Below, one piece after another: positions 51,588-60,112 of a DNA stretch of 64,000 nucleotides. The DNA comes from Alteribacter lacisalsi. Lineage in GTDB: Bacteria; Bacillota; Bacilli; Bacillales; Salisediminibacteriaceae. The notes beneath the pieces were generated by a model. It was not told the origin of the DNA, did no database searches, and saw only the letters and a list, made by a program, of their open reading frames with translations. The position numbers were made by a program, and so were the translations under genes. Location of the stretch: positions 434,001 through 498,000 of the forward strand of contig NZ_PDOF01000001.1 in NCBI RefSeq assembly GCF_003226345.1, written 5' to 3'. Within the stretch, counting starts at the first letter, position 1; the number at the start of each line of letters is the position of its first letter.

Positions 51588-52102
51588 TTTTTCAGCTCAC
51601 CGGCTACTCAGACACGGGAAAAACCACGCTTGCCGCGGCCTGGACCTCACATCTGACCGACAGAGGCTATGTTGTCTGCGTGATCAAGCATCACGGTCAC
51701 AAAGGGGTTCCGCTGACAACAGGCGATGATGGGAAAGATACGGCGCGTTACCGAAAAGCCGGAGCCGAATCCTCCCTCGTCGTAAGCGACAGTGAATTTC
51801 AGTGGACCGGTGCGAATCCGCCTCCGTTAAAAACCCTGATTCACCTGGTGGAAACAACCGAGCCTGATGTTATTCTGATCGAAGGATTCAAGGAATCGGA
51901 TTATCCTAAAGCCGTTCTTGTGCGGGGGACAGAAGATGCTGATCTGGTGAGGAAAAGCACAAACGTAAAAGCTGTAATCTGCCCGGGAAAAAAAGAAATG
52001 GATGGGCTGGCCAAAGCAGGAATCGAGGCTCTGCCGCTGGAAGAGAAGCAGCAGGTTATCCACAGTTTAACGACACTTTTAATCGGAGATGATACACCAT
52101 GA
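51584..52102 (+). CDS. mobB: Molybdopterin-guanine dinucleotide biosynthesis adaptor MobB
   Basis: The protein has 172 residues. The Walker A loop is QLTGYSDTGKTTLAAA near the N-terminus, followed by CVIKHHGHKG and VILIEGFKESDYPK. MobB binds GTP and supports MobA in making the guanine dinucleotide form of the cofactor. Four-base overlaps at both ends show tight coupling with moeA and moaE. No mobA is in the window. Confidence 0.93.
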   Translation: MIFQLTGYSDTGKTTLAAAWTSHLTDRGYVVCVIKHHGHKGVPLTTGDDGKDTARYRKAGAESSLVVSDSEFQWTGANPPPLKTLIHLVETTEPDVILIEGFKESDYPKAVLVRGTEDADLVRKSTNVKAVICPGKKEMDGLAKAGIEALPLEEKQQVIHSLTTLLIGDDTP

Positions 52103-52569
52103 ATGACTCGCGCTTTACGATTACAAGCGAGCCGGTAGACATTACAGAAGTGATCGAAAAAGTTACCCACCGAAATGCAGGGGCTGTAAATACATTCATC
52201 GGGACGGTCCGGGAGTTGACAAATGGCAAGCGGACACTTTATCTGAGGTATGACGCCTATGTTCCGATGGCAGAAAAGCAGCTGGCCCGAATTGGTGATG
52301 AAATTAAGCGGGACTACCCGGAAGCGAAGGTGGCGATTACCCACCGGATCGGTGAACTTGCGATCAGTGATGTGGCAGTCGTCATCGCTGTCGCCACTCC
52401 TCACCGGGCTGATGCCTTTGACGCAAGCAGATACGCCATTGAGCGGATTAAGGAAATCGTGCCGATCTGGAAGAAGGAACATTGGGAGGACGGCTCGGAA
52501 TGGATCGGGGATCAGCGGGAGACCGCCAGTTATCCGTCCGGTCGTCCTGAAAAGGAGGACATGCAATGA
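52099..52569 (+). CDS. moaE: Molybdopterin synthase large subunit MoaE
   Basis: The protein has 156 residues. MoaE landmarks: AGAVNTFIGTVRELTNGKR, then LRYDAYVPMAEKQL, AITHRIGELAISDVAVVIAV and the active-site lysine stretch VPIWKKEHWEDGSEW. With MoaD it puts sulfur into precursor Z. It overlaps mobB and moaD by four bases each. Confidence 0.93.
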   Translation: MNDSRFTITSEPVDITEVIEKVTHRNAGAVNTFIGTVRELTNGKRTLYLRYDAYVPMAEKQLARIGDEIKRDYPEAKVAITHRIGELAISDVAVVIAVATPHRADAFDASRYAIERIKEIVPIWKKEHWEDGSEWIGDQRETASYPSGRPEKEDMQ

Positions 52570-52802
52570 TTCGTGTACTATTGTTTGCGGAACTCGAAGA
52601 ACGGCTCGGAACAAGAGAGCTTGAGTTGAGGGAAGGAAAAACAAGTGTCGGCTCACTGCGTTTAAAACTCGCACAAACCCATTCGGAGCTTGAGGGGATC
52701 GAACACGCCATGGCAGCCGTTAACGAGGAATACGCAGAAGACACCACCTCTGTCCGTGACGGGGATACCGTCGCCTTCATACCGCCGGTTAGCGGAGGTT
52801 GA
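52566..52802 (+). CDS. moaD: Molybdopterin synthase small subunit MoaD
   Basis: The protein has 78 residues with the ubiquitin-like fold and the required Gly-Gly end (IPPVSGG), which carries the sulfur as thiocarboxylate. It is the last gene of the molybdenum cofactor operon. The promoter of the next gene starts inside its stop codon region. Confidence 0.93.
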   Translation: MIRVLLFAELEERLGTRELELREGKTSVGSLRLKLAQTHSELEGIEHAMAAVNEEYAEDTTSVRDGDTVAFIPPVSGG

Positions 52803-52827
52803 TTACTGAAAGAAATCGGGCTATAAT
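52799..52827 (+). promoter_or_regulatory. Sigma-A promoter of the TetR gene overlapping the moaD end
   Basis: TTGATT (52799-52804), exactly 17 bases and TATAAT (52822-52827). The -35 box covers the TGA stop of moaD. Confidence 0.7.
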
Positions 52828-52839
52828 ATAGTGAGTTAC

Positions 52840-52876
52840 AAAATGACCGGATTGTTCTTCTGGTCATTTTTATTTT
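52840..52876 (+). promoter_or_regulatory. Inverted repeat in the tetR leader, terminator or operator
   Basis: AAAATGACC (52840-52848) pairs with GGTCATTTT (52862-52870), followed by TATTTT. It may end moaD transcription, or its TGACC half-sites may bind the TetR protein; a related TTGACC and GTCAA pair lies before the yhgE-like gene at 53505-53529. Confidence 0.6.
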
Positions 52877-52899
52877 GCAGGCAGAAAGGTTGTAGGCTG

Positions 52900-53484
52900 A
52901 TGGTTGAAAATAAGGAAGGTCTCATTCTTGCGGCGGCAGCCTCATCTTTTTCCATGTACGGATATAAAGGAACGACAATGGATAAGGTGGCCGCTCTTGC
53001 CGGAATCGGGAAAGGAACGATTTATACAGCATTTAAAAATAAAGAAGCGCTTTTTGATGCTGTGCTTCAGCAGATCATAACGGAAATGGAACAGGTTTTT
53101 TACACGAATATCCTTCCCGAGAGGACTGTTTCGGAAAATCTTCACTCCGCCCTCTACCACCTGCTTTCATTCCGGAGGGATCATCAGGTGATGATGAAAC
53201 TGGCGTACGAAGTCAGGATGTTTGGAAGTGATCACTCGAAGCGCGCCATGGATAAAATTGAAGATGCCATTATTGATTGTCTGAAACGACAGCTTGAACA
53301 GGCAGAATCTCAAGGGAAACTTCAGATGCGAAAATCCGAGGTTACCGCCTTTCTTCTGTACAAACAGTACATGGCACTCGTTTTTGATTACGAGGAAAAG
53401 TACGGTCCCCTGGAAAAAGAGGAAATCGCACGGATTCTTGAAGATCATTTTCTCTATTCCTTAATTCATAATAAAAAGAGGTAA
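52900..53484 (+). CDS. TetR-family regulator, YhgD-like
   Basis: The protein has 194 residues from the ATG at 52900; AAAGG lies 12 bases upstream, and an open frame to 52831 has no site. The HTH is FSMYGYKGTTMDKVAALAGIG with KGTIYTAFKNKEALFD (about residues 15-50). It is followed after 60 bases by the YhgE/Pip membrane gene, the same arrangement as yhgD-yhgE in B. subtilis. Its last codons overlap a small terminator (53474-53497). Confidence 0.85.
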   Translation: MVENKEGLILAAAASSFSMYGYKGTTMDKVAALAGIGKGTIYTAFKNKEALFDAVLQQIITEMEQVFYTNILPERTVSENLHSALYHLLSFRRDHQVMMKLAYEVRMFGSDHSKRAMDKIEDAIIDCLKRQLEQAESQGKLQMRKSEVTAFLLYKQYMALVFDYEEKYGPLEKEEIARILEDHFLYSLIHNKKR

Positions 53485-53497
53485 CCCTCTTTTTTTA
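53474..53497 (+). terminator. Terminator at the end of the TetR gene
   Basis: AAAGAGG pairs with CCTCTTT around GTAAC and is followed by a T run; the TAA stop lies in the loop. Confidence 0.65.
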
Positions 53498-53504
53498 TCT
53501 TGAA

Positions 53505-53529
53505 TTGACCAAATGAATAAAATAGTCAA
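53505..53529 (+). promoter_or_regulatory. Possible TetR operator before the YhgE-like gene
   Basis: TTGAC and GTCAA form an inverted repeat with a 15-base gap, ending about 15 bases before the start codon. The left half TTGACC resembles the TGACC arms in the tetR leader. Confidence 0.4.
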
Positions 53530-53544
53530 AAAGGTGTTGAGCGT

Positions 53545-56001
53545 ATGAACGGATTGAAAAATGAATTGAAAGGCATTTTTGAAAGAAAAAAACTGATGGT
53601 CGCTTTGGCAGGAATAATGCTGATGCCTCTTTTATACGGCGGTGTGCTGATTTGGTCATTCTGGGATCCCTATGGCCAAATTGACTCGCTCCCGGTAGCG
53701 GTTGTTAATGACGATGAAAGTGCTGTAATTGATGGGGAGGAGATAAGAGCAGGGGATGACTTTACTGAAGAACTGGCCGCCAATCCCGATCTGGACTTCC
53801 ATTTCGTGAATGAAGAAACAGCGAGGCAGGGAATGGCCGATTTTGACTACTATTTTTATGTGTACATTCCCCCTTCATTTTCTGAGGATATTGTAAGTGT
53901 AGCCGAGCAAGAGCCGGTAAAGGGGACGCTCTATTATGAAGTGAACTCGGATTACAACTATGTGAGCTCCCAGATTGCTGGAACAGCGGTGGAGTCGATG
54001 GAAAGGGAACTGTCTGAAGCACTCACGCTTGCCTATGCAGAAGTGGCTAATGATTCGTTCAGCCGCTTCACGAAACTGGTGAATGAAGTAAAAGACGGAA
54101 CGGGCGAGATTCAGGAGGGGAGCAGTGACGCCTATGAGGGAAGCCTGAGTCTCAACAGCGGCCTGCTGGAAATTGAAGCCGGGACAGCAGATCTAGCAGC
54201 AGGTGCAGAAGAGCTTGAAGCCGGGATCACCACTTTTGATGAGGAGTGGGACTCATTGACGAGGAATCTCGATCTCGACCGTGCAGAGGAGACCCATGGA
54301 GAGCTCAGAGAGCGCACTGAACGAATGGAACAGTTCCTTGAAGATGGACGTGTGACTGAAGCTGCGCAGGAGTTCGATCGTATTTTTGACCAGGCAGAGG
54401 CACTTGGAGATGATATCGCCCAGTTTCAGGACATACTCACAGACGGAGAAGAGCGTATGGCTGATATACAGTCAGAGCTTAATGAATACGAATCAAAGTG
54501 GAACAGCCTGTACGCTTCTCTGGAGGGCAGTGCAGAGGATGCGGGCAGCCGTCTTGATGAGGCAGCTGCTTTTGCAGATCAAATAGAGGAGCGCCTTGAA
54601 GGGCTGGAAAAACGGCTGTCAGAACCGTTTGAACTAGTTGAAGAGATGGAAGACCATTACCGTCAGCTTCCAGAGGCGGCAGGTGAGGATTGGGAGGAGC
54701 GTGAAGAGCTTGCTGCCTGGTATGAACAGGGCCTTGAACAGTTTGAGAAAATCCCGGATCACCAGGAGCGGTTAAAAAATCAGGTCGCAGACGGCCGCTC
54801 GGAAATAAGCCGTTTCCGCCAGACGATTGAGGAAGCGGAAGAGGCGGCAGAAGACCTTGCTGAGACCGGGAAGGAGGCGCTCGCAGCTGCTGGGCATATT
54901 AAGGAAAAAGTGGGGACATCCGAAAATATCCTACGCAGTCTTAATGAAAGAGCAGACCGGCTTAAAGAAAAATTGGAAACAGTTGAAAGTCTGGAAGAGA
55001 GGGTTGATCCTGCGGATGGAGAGGAACAGCTTAAGGAAGTTGTTCAGGACCTGAACATGACTCTTGAAAGGGCAGAGGAACAGTATAACCTTGCCTTGAA
55101 TCAGGGAGAAGAAGTAAGTGAAGGTCTCTCACAGCTTGCTGCAGGTGCAGAGCGGACAAGCGAAGGGACATTCTCCCTTGTCGATCGCCTTGATGAAGCT
55201 GCTGAGGGAAGTTCTTCGCTTGCGGGAGGACTGGATGATTTGTCTTCTGGAACAGATGAGCTGCACAAAAACGTGGCCGAAGTGGCTGAAGTGATGGGCG
55301 GTCTTGATCCCGGCCGTCAGCACGAACTCATGGCAGCCACTCCGGTTGAGGCGATGAGCGGAAGCACAGACAGTGACAATGATTATTCTTATGGCGAAGG
55401 GCTCACACCTTACTTTTTGTCAATCGGACTTTATGTAGGGGCTCTGACCCTTTCAATCATCTATCCGTTCCGTGAACCTCTGGGACCCCATCGAAACGGG
55501 TTTGAATGGTTTACAGGAAAACTCGGCGTGGCACTGATGACCGGCGCGGCTCAGGTAACCATCCTTCTGGCGTTTCTGTTTTTCGTTCTCCAGCTGGATG
55601 TTGCGTCGCCAGTATCGTTTATTTGGTTTACCTATCTTGTGAGTGCGGTGTTTATCAGCCTTATTTTCATGATGGTTGGCGTACTGGACAATCCTGGACG
55701 CTTCGTGGCTATTATTCTCCTCATACTCCAGCTCGGAGGCAGCGGGGGGACCTTTCCGGTTGAACTGCTCGCTTCTCCGCTGCAGACCGTTCACGGCTGG
55801 CTGCCGATGACGTATTCCATTCTCGGGTTCCGCTCAGTTGTGTTTATGGATTCACCTGTCTTTCTGGGACAGAGCGTCCTGTTTTTAACCGTACTCGGTG
55901 CAGTGGTGCTGGGGGGAGCCTATTTCTTTTTCAGGGCGAAATACAGTAAACTTTGTGCCCCGTTTACAAACAAGCAGAACGTGCAGACTAACAAAGACTG
56001 A
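53545..56001 (+). CDS. YhgE/Pip-domain membrane protein
   Basis: The protein has 818 residues with AAAGGTG before the ATG. One helix near residues 17-38 is followed by the Pip domain opening (LPVAVVNDDESAVIDGEEIRAG), then about 450 residues of acidic coiled coil (GSSDAYEGSLSLNSGLLEIE; LAAGAEELEAGI) and five to six helices at the C-terminal end (TPYFLSIGLYVGALTLSIIYP). It belongs to the ABC-2-like YhgE/phage-infection-protein family. In Lactococcus this protein is a phage receptor; related proteins are also linked to type VII export. The TetR gene upstream should regulate it. Confidence 0.9.
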   Translation: MNGLKNELKGIFERKKLMVALAGIMLMPLLYGGVLIWSFWDPYGQIDSLPVAVVNDDESAVIDGEEIRAGDDFTEELAANPDLDFHFVNEETARQGMADFDYYFYVYIPPSFSEDIVSVAEQEPVKGTLYYEVNSDYNYVSSQIAGTAVESMERELSEALTLAYAEVANDSFSRFTKLVNEVKDGTGEIQEGSSDAYEGSLSLNSGLLEIEAGTADLAAGAEELEAGITTFDEEWDSLTRNLDLDRAEETHGELRERTERMEQFLEDGRVTEAAQEFDRIFDQAEALGDDIAQFQDILTDGEERMADIQSELNEYESKWNSLYASLEGSAEDAGSRLDEAAAFADQIEERLEGLEKRLSEPFELVEEMEDHYRQLPEAAGEDWEEREELAAWYEQGLEQFEKIPDHQERLKNQVADGRSEISRFRQTIEEAEEAAEDLAETGKEALAAAGHIKEKVGTSENILRSLNERADRLKEKLETVESLEERVDPADGEEQLKEVVQDLNMTLERAEEQYNLALNQGEEVSEGLSQLAAGAERTSEGTFSLVDRLDEAAEGSSSLAGGLDDLSSGTDELHKNVAEVAEVMGGLDPGRQHELMAATPVEAMSGSTDSDNDYSYGEGLTPYFLSIGLYVGALTLSIIYPFREPLGPHRNGFEWFTGKLGVALMTGAAQVTILLAFLFFVLQLDVASPVSFIWFTYLVSAVFISLIFMMVGVLDNPGRFVAIILLILQLGGSGGTFPVELLASPLQTVHGWLPMTYSILGFRSVVFMDSPVFLGQSVLFLTVLGAVVLGGAYFFFRAKYSKLCAPFTNKQNVQTNKD

Positions 56002-56131
56002 GTTATTAAGGTAGCAGAGGCAAAAGAACACGTGATATGCTGAACAAGAACGGGAGCCGGACGATGGTTTACAACAGACGGCTGTCCGGGAAAAGACAGT
56101 ATACAAGCCAGTATATGTTGGAGGAGATACC

Positions 56132-56434
56132 ATGAAACTTGAAATATCAGATAAAGCAGTGGAATGGTTTAAAAGTGAGTTTGAACTTGAAGGCGGCGAG
56201 TCTGTCCAGCTTTACGTCCGATACGGAGGGTGCGGGAATTTCCAGAGCGGCTTCTCGCTTGCTGTGGCAAAAAAGGAACCGGATGACCCTGCTGTATCAG
56301 AGGAAAAAAACGGCATCACCTTTTACGTGGAGAAAAAGGACGAATGGTACTTTGATGATAAGGACCTGAAAGTAGCATTCAATGAGGATACAGATGAAAT
56401 CGAGTATCTTCATGAAACAGGAGAAAAGCAGTAG
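56132..56434 (+). CDS. HesB/YneR-like protein
   Basis: The protein has 100 residues with GGAGGAG before the ATG. It has the HesB-like fold (ISDKAVEWFKSEFELEGGES; VRYGGCGNFQSGFSLAVA) but only one Cys instead of the three of IscA, as in YneR-type Bacillus proteins. Iron-sulfur scaffolding is therefore uncertain. A terminator follows. Confidence 0.85.
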   Translation: MKLEISDKAVEWFKSEFELEGGESVQLYVRYGGCGNFQSGFSLAVAKKEPDDPAVSEEKNGITFYVEKKDEWYFDDKDLKVAFNEDTDEIEYLHETGEKQ

Positions 56435-56487
56435 CGTTCAGCACTTTCTCCGGTGAGAACCGGGCAGATGATGAAACGGATCAAGGC

Positions 56488-56518
56488 GCAGAGAGTACAA
56501 TTACTCTCTGCACCTTTT
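56488..56518. terminator. Terminator after the YneR-like gene
   Basis: GCAGAGAGTA pairs with TACTCTCTGC around CAAT and is followed by ACCTTTTCT. Confidence 0.75.
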
Positions 56519-56582
56519 CTGATGACGGTGAGGTTGAAATACTGCAGATCCCACTGCCTAAAGGCTGGCGTGTGGTCGAGGG

Positions 56583-56975
56583 TTACTTTATAAAAGGAAT
56601 GGTAAGCGGCATTTTGTAATACTGGCCGTCTTTTGCCTTCAAAGCAGCCATGATGATCAGCACAATATTGACAATCACCACGATCGGAAAGAGTAAAAAG
56701 CCGACCAGGATTATCATGGAAAATGCGGCGACGGTGTAATAAATGAACATGGAAATATGCAGATTCAGTGCCTGCTTTCCGTGATAATCCACAAAGGAAG
56801 AGGTGTCTTTTTTGAGAAGCCAGAAAATCAGCGGACCGATAAAACCGATAATCAGTCCGGACAGATGTGTCAGCAGGGCCATGTTTTTATCGTCTCCGCT
56901 CACTTCCGATTCCTCAACTGCCTCATTTTCCTTCGTTTCCTCTTTTTCTTCTGCCGTCAGATTTTCTTCACTCAT
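56583..56975 (-). CDS. DUF4870-family membrane protein
   Basis: The protein has 130 residues. An acidic N-terminal tail (about 30 residues, mostly Glu) precedes three helices with the DUF4870 motifs MALLTHLSGLIIGFIGPLIFWLL, VDYHGKQALNLHIS and KAKDGQYYKMPLTIPFI. A GGGGG ribosome site lies upstream on the minus strand. Function is unknown. Confidence 0.9.
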   Translation of the reverse strand: MSEENLTAEEKEETKENEAVEESEVSGDDKNMALLTHLSGLIIGFIGPLIFWLLKKDTSSFVDYHGKQALNLHISMFIYYTVAAFSMIILVGFLLFPIVVIVNIVLIIMAALKAKDGQYYKMPLTIPFIK

Positions 56976-57188
56976 GAATAAGACCCCCTAAAAGATAAAA
57001 ATGAACGCTGTCTCTTATATCTATTCGGGAGTCCGTCTGTATACTTTCATCTGTTATTAAAATTTTGCCAACAGAAGAAAAAAGGAGCCGTATTCGAACA
57101 TTTCTGCAGAAAAGGAGACTTACTTCTGCTCATAACTCCCTTTCTTACGGGGCAGGATAAAAACAATCAATCATAGGGAGGGATCGTG

Positions 57189-57368
57189 ATGGGACAGCGG
57201 CGGCAGTTTGAGGAAGGCGACAAAGCGCCGAATAACGGATTCTATGTGGAAATCGGCGAAACAGGAAGCATGGTTAATAACCCTCAGAAAATTCATCTGG
57301 AAGCGGGCAAGGAATTTCCCGCGCTCACAAATAAAGACCGTAAATGGACCTACCACCGTAAGCCGTAA
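57189..57368 (+). CDS. YjzC-family small protein
   Basis: The protein has 59 residues from the ATG at 57189, seven bases after AGGGAGGG. It opens MGQRRQFEEGDKAPNNGFYV, the conserved pattern of YjzC, and ends WTYHRKP. The family is small and soluble and of unknown function. A strong terminator follows, so it is transcribed alone. Confidence 0.88.
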   Translation: MGQRRQFEEGDKAPNNGFYVEIGETGSMVNNPQKIHLEAGKEFPALTNKDRKWTYHRKP

Positions 57369-57377
57369 GTTTCCCGG

Positions 57378-57417
57378 GAACATTCTCTGCTGAATGCAGA
57401 GGGTGTTCTTTTTTTTT
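57378..57417 (+). terminator. Terminator after the YjzC-like gene
   Basis: GAACATTCTCTGC pairs with GCAGAGGGTGTTC around TGAAT and is followed by nine T. Confidence 0.92.
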
Positions 57418-57444
57418 GCTCTTTTTGTTACGCTCTTTTCGTAA

Positions 57445-57598
57445 AGATTGTTGTTTATTACGCTCCAGGCGGACGCTTTCCGCGGGCATCGCTTCAGCCT
57501 CCTCGGAAAAACTGCCCTGCGGGGTCTTCAGTCGATGCTATTCCCGCAGGAGTCACCACCTTACGCTCCATATCAAAATATACGAAAAACAACAATCT
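57445..57598 (+). repeat. Dispersed intergenic repeat, type A, complete copy with terminal inverted repeats
   Basis: AGATTGTTGTTT (57445-57456) and its exact complement AAACAACAATCT (57587-57598) bound the element. Between them lies the conserved block CCAGGCGGACGCTTTCCGCG, CTTCAGCCTCCTCGG, TGCGGGGTCTTCAGTCGATG and CACCACCTTACGCTCC. The total is 154 bp. It has the structure of a small non-autonomous mobile or structured-RNA element, with no coding frame. Confidence 0.88.
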
Positions 57599-57936
57599 AT
57601 CCAAAAAAAGCTTTTTGTTAAAATGACTGTTATTACGCAGCAGACGGAGTCTTTTAGCACGTCCAGCCCCATCCTCCTCTGAAACGCTTCTGCGTCATCT
57701 TCCTCTGTGAGCCAGTCTTCGACCTCCTATACGTTAGAGAACATGATTTCTTCTTTGTAAGAAAACCGTCTTTTTTTGTCATGGAGCCGAGGTACTCTGA
57801 ATAAAAATGAAAGAATGACGGATGCGGAATCTGTGATGCGGCTGGGCCCGGTACCCAGCCGTTTTTTATCCCGGCGAATAGAATGATGAAGAGCGTGTGT
57901 TATTTATGCACAATTTGAGCGTGAGGTGAGCGGGGG
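57599..57936 (+). other. Intergenic region after the repeat
   Basis: About 340 bases without a convincing gene. On the minus strand a protein-like stretch (VEDWLTEEDDAEAFQRRM) is open near 57650-57735 behind AGGAGG but lacks a start codon and runs into the repeat, perhaps the rest of a lost gene. A terminator lies at 57838. Confidence 0.4.
57838..57868 (+). terminator. Orphan terminator before the hydrolase-like gene
   Basis: CGGCTGGG (57839-57846) pairs with CCCAGCCG (57854-57861), followed by TTTTTT. No gene ends just before it. Confidence 0.75.
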
Positions 57937-58695
57937 ATGGTCATGGCTGTGCAGGAGCGGTATTTTATAATGGAAGGAGAGCAGGCGGTGGTTCATCTGC
58001 CGGAGCGGCCGAACGGCTTTTTAATCCTGCTTCTCGGTGATGTGAATCATTATGTTGAGAAAAACACCAGTCTGTGGCATCAAAACCCCGGCAGGCGGCA
58101 GTTTATCGAACTTTTGAAGGAGGAAGGGTACACGATTGTGTATTCCAACCAGCACGGCAGACACTGGGGAAATGACGAAGCATACCGCCTCACGAAGCGG
58201 GTAATCAAGGAGACGCTCCGGACGGAAATTCTGAATTCGCGTATTCATGTGTTTGCGGAGGGAATGGGGGCACTTCTGGCGCTGCGTCTTATGGCGGATC
58301 ATCCAGGTATGCTCAGGTCAGTGGTTCTATACAATCCGTGTCTGAACCTGAAAACGTATCTGGAGCATGAGAAAAGCAACCTGTTTTTTTACAAGCGGTT
58401 TAAAAAAGAACTGGCTGAAGCTTATGGTGAAGACGAGGCCATTCAGGAAAGGGCTGTGGAACTGCCGTCGGAACTATGGAAACGAACGTGTCCGGAGACG
58501 ATGGTGCGGATTTTTCATTGTGTTTTTGAGCGCACATACCCGCTCGATCAGCACAGCCGCCCTTTTGCAGAGACACTGCGGGAACGGAAAGCACCGGTCG
58601 AGCTCACCGTTTTTCTGCCCGGCAAACAGCTGGCGGACTTTGCAGGCCCTGTCAGGCGGTTTCTGGCCTCCCGTAATCAGCTGAGGAAACTATGA
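57937..58695 (+). CDS. Alpha/beta-hydrolase-like protein without nucleophile serine
   Basis: The protein has 252 residues; ATGs at 57937 and 57943 are both possible after GAGGTGAGCGGGGG. The fold pattern is that of alpha/beta hydrolases: a first strand FLILLLGDVN, the elbow HVFAEGMGALLALRLMADHP (about residues 106-125), and the following strand SVVLYNPCLNL. In active members the elbow reads GxSxG; here the Ser position is Gly (AEGMG). No Asp-His pair is obvious either. It is probably a non-catalytic relative or uses another mechanism. Stand-alone gene. Confidence 0.7.
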   Translation: MVMAVQERYFIMEGEQAVVHLPERPNGFLILLLGDVNHYVEKNTSLWHQNPGRRQFIELLKEEGYTIVYSNQHGRHWGNDEAYRLTKRVIKETLRTEILNSRIHVFAEGMGALLALRLMADHPGMLRSVVLYNPCLNLKTYLEHEKSNLFFYKRFKKELAEAYGEDEAIQERAVELPSELWKRTCPETMVRIFHCVFERTYPLDQHSRPFAETLRERKAPVELTVFLPGKQLADFAGPVRRFLASRNQLRKL

Positions 58696-58705
58696 TTGAA
58701 AGATA

Positions 58706-58743
58706 AAAACGATGAGCTGCCCTGCCGGGACTCATCGTTTTCC
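58706..58743. terminator. Bidirectional terminator between convergent genes
   Basis: AAAACGATGAG pairs with CTCATCGTTTT over a 14-base GC-rich loop. Confidence 0.88.
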
Positions 58744-58747
58744 TTTA

Positions 58748-59959
58748 TCAGCGGCCAAGCTCGACATACGGGCTGTCGTGGCTGAAGCCATATAGAATCA
58801 GGTCTTTAATTATATCTGCGCCAAGCGCGCTGTAAACCGTGCCGTTGCCGCCGTAACCGAGGAGAAAATAGACATTTTTGTGTTTCGGGTGTTTGCCGAT
58901 AAACGGAAGACCGTCTTTCGATTCTCCAAATGCCGCACTCCATTCATGGGCAATAGCCAGATTAGAAATGTGCGGGAAATGCCAGCGCACAAGCTCAAGA
59001 AGCTCATCACCTTTTTCTCTAAGTACTCCAGGTTCTTCTGCCGGCTCGGAGACGGGTTCATCAAGTCCCCCTGCAATGATCCTGTTGTCAGGGGTGGTGC
59101 GCATGTAAAGGTAGGGCTGTTTTGTTTCCCAGATGAGTGCCCGGTCATGCCAGGCAGACAGATCTTTTACAGGGTGCGTAACGATGGCATACGTGCGGTT
59201 CAGAACCGCTTTTTTGATTGTGGCAAACTCAGCAGTGGCATAGCCGGTGCAGTAGATCACATGCTTCGCCTCAATAACGCCTTTTGGGGTACGGAAGGTA
59301 TGATTTCCACCTTGGGTACCGGAGAAATCGTGACCGAGGACTTCTGTATTTTCGTAAACCTGGACACCGTTTTTGTGTGCCTGGCGAACGAGTGCTGTTG
59401 TAAGCTTGAATGGATTCACTTCCGCGTCCAGATCGGAAAGAATAGCAAGATCTTTTTCAAAGGGAAAAATCGAGCGGATCTCATGTGGCTCCAGGAGACT
59501 CACAGGAAAATGGTGCTTACGAAGCGTCTCAAATTCCTTCCGGAGTTTTTTTACATCAGATCTGCTGCTGGCATAGAAAAGGGATTTTCTTCTTGTAAAG
59601 TCACATTTGTACTCAAGACGGCGGACAGTCACTTCAAGATCATCAATCGCTTTCAGGCACCGTTTGTAAAATTGAACGGCTGTTTCTTCACCGAGCTTTT
59701 TCGTAAATGAATGAAGCATCTTATCGTTGGCGTATTGAAGCAGACCGGTATTGGCCGAAGAAGAACCGCTTGCCACCGTATTCTGTTCAACAAGGATCGT
59801 ATTGACATTGTATTCAGAAAGGCGGTACGCCATTATTGCACCGCTCATCCCGCCGCCAATCACCAGTACATCACATTCGGCGGGTTCTTCCAGCTTCGGG
59901 TAGGAAGGAAATTGTTTTAAGGTAGTCGGCCAGTAGAGGCTTCCCGTATGCAGTTTCAT
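58748..59959 (-). CDS. FAD-dependent DAO-family oxidoreductase
   Basis: The protein has 403 residues. The FAD site is CDVLVIGGGMSGAIMAYRLS (about residues 29-48), followed by the DAO-type ASGSSSANTGLLQY. Later motifs GYATAEF, TTPDNRIIAGG and the end GYGGNGTVYSALGAD are typical. Such enzymes oxidise amino acids, glycine or sarcosine-like substrates; the exact one is open. GGAGCAG lies upstream of the ATG on the minus strand. Confidence 0.88.
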   Translation of the reverse strand: MKLHTGSLYWPTTLKQFPSYPKLEEPAECDVLVIGGGMSGAIMAYRLSEYNVNTILVEQNTVASGSSSANTGLLQYANDKMLHSFTKKLGEETAVQFYKRCLKAIDDLEVTVRRLEYKCDFTRRKSLFYASSRSDVKKLRKEFETLRKHHFPVSLLEPHEIRSIFPFEKDLAILSDLDAEVNPFKLTTALVRQAHKNGVQVYENTEVLGHDFSGTQGGNHTFRTPKGVIEAKHVIYCTGYATAEFATIKKAVLNRTYAIVTHPVKDLSAWHDRALIWETKQPYLYMRTTPDNRIIAGGLDEPVSEPAEEPGVLREKGDELLELVRWHFPHISNLAIAHEWSAAFGESKDGLPFIGKHPKHKNVYFLLGYGGNGTVYSALGADIIKDLILYGFSHDSPYVELGR

Positions 59960-60112
59960 AATCGGCTGCTCCTTGTCCGTAAATTCTCCTATGTAGCGTG
60001 TGTGTTCACGGCCGGGTTTATACCTCTCTTGAGGATGACGGGAGCAGACGGCATAACACTCAGGCGAGCCGTCATAGAATGTGAAAAGAACGATAAGAAG
60101 AGGGGATCAGGC

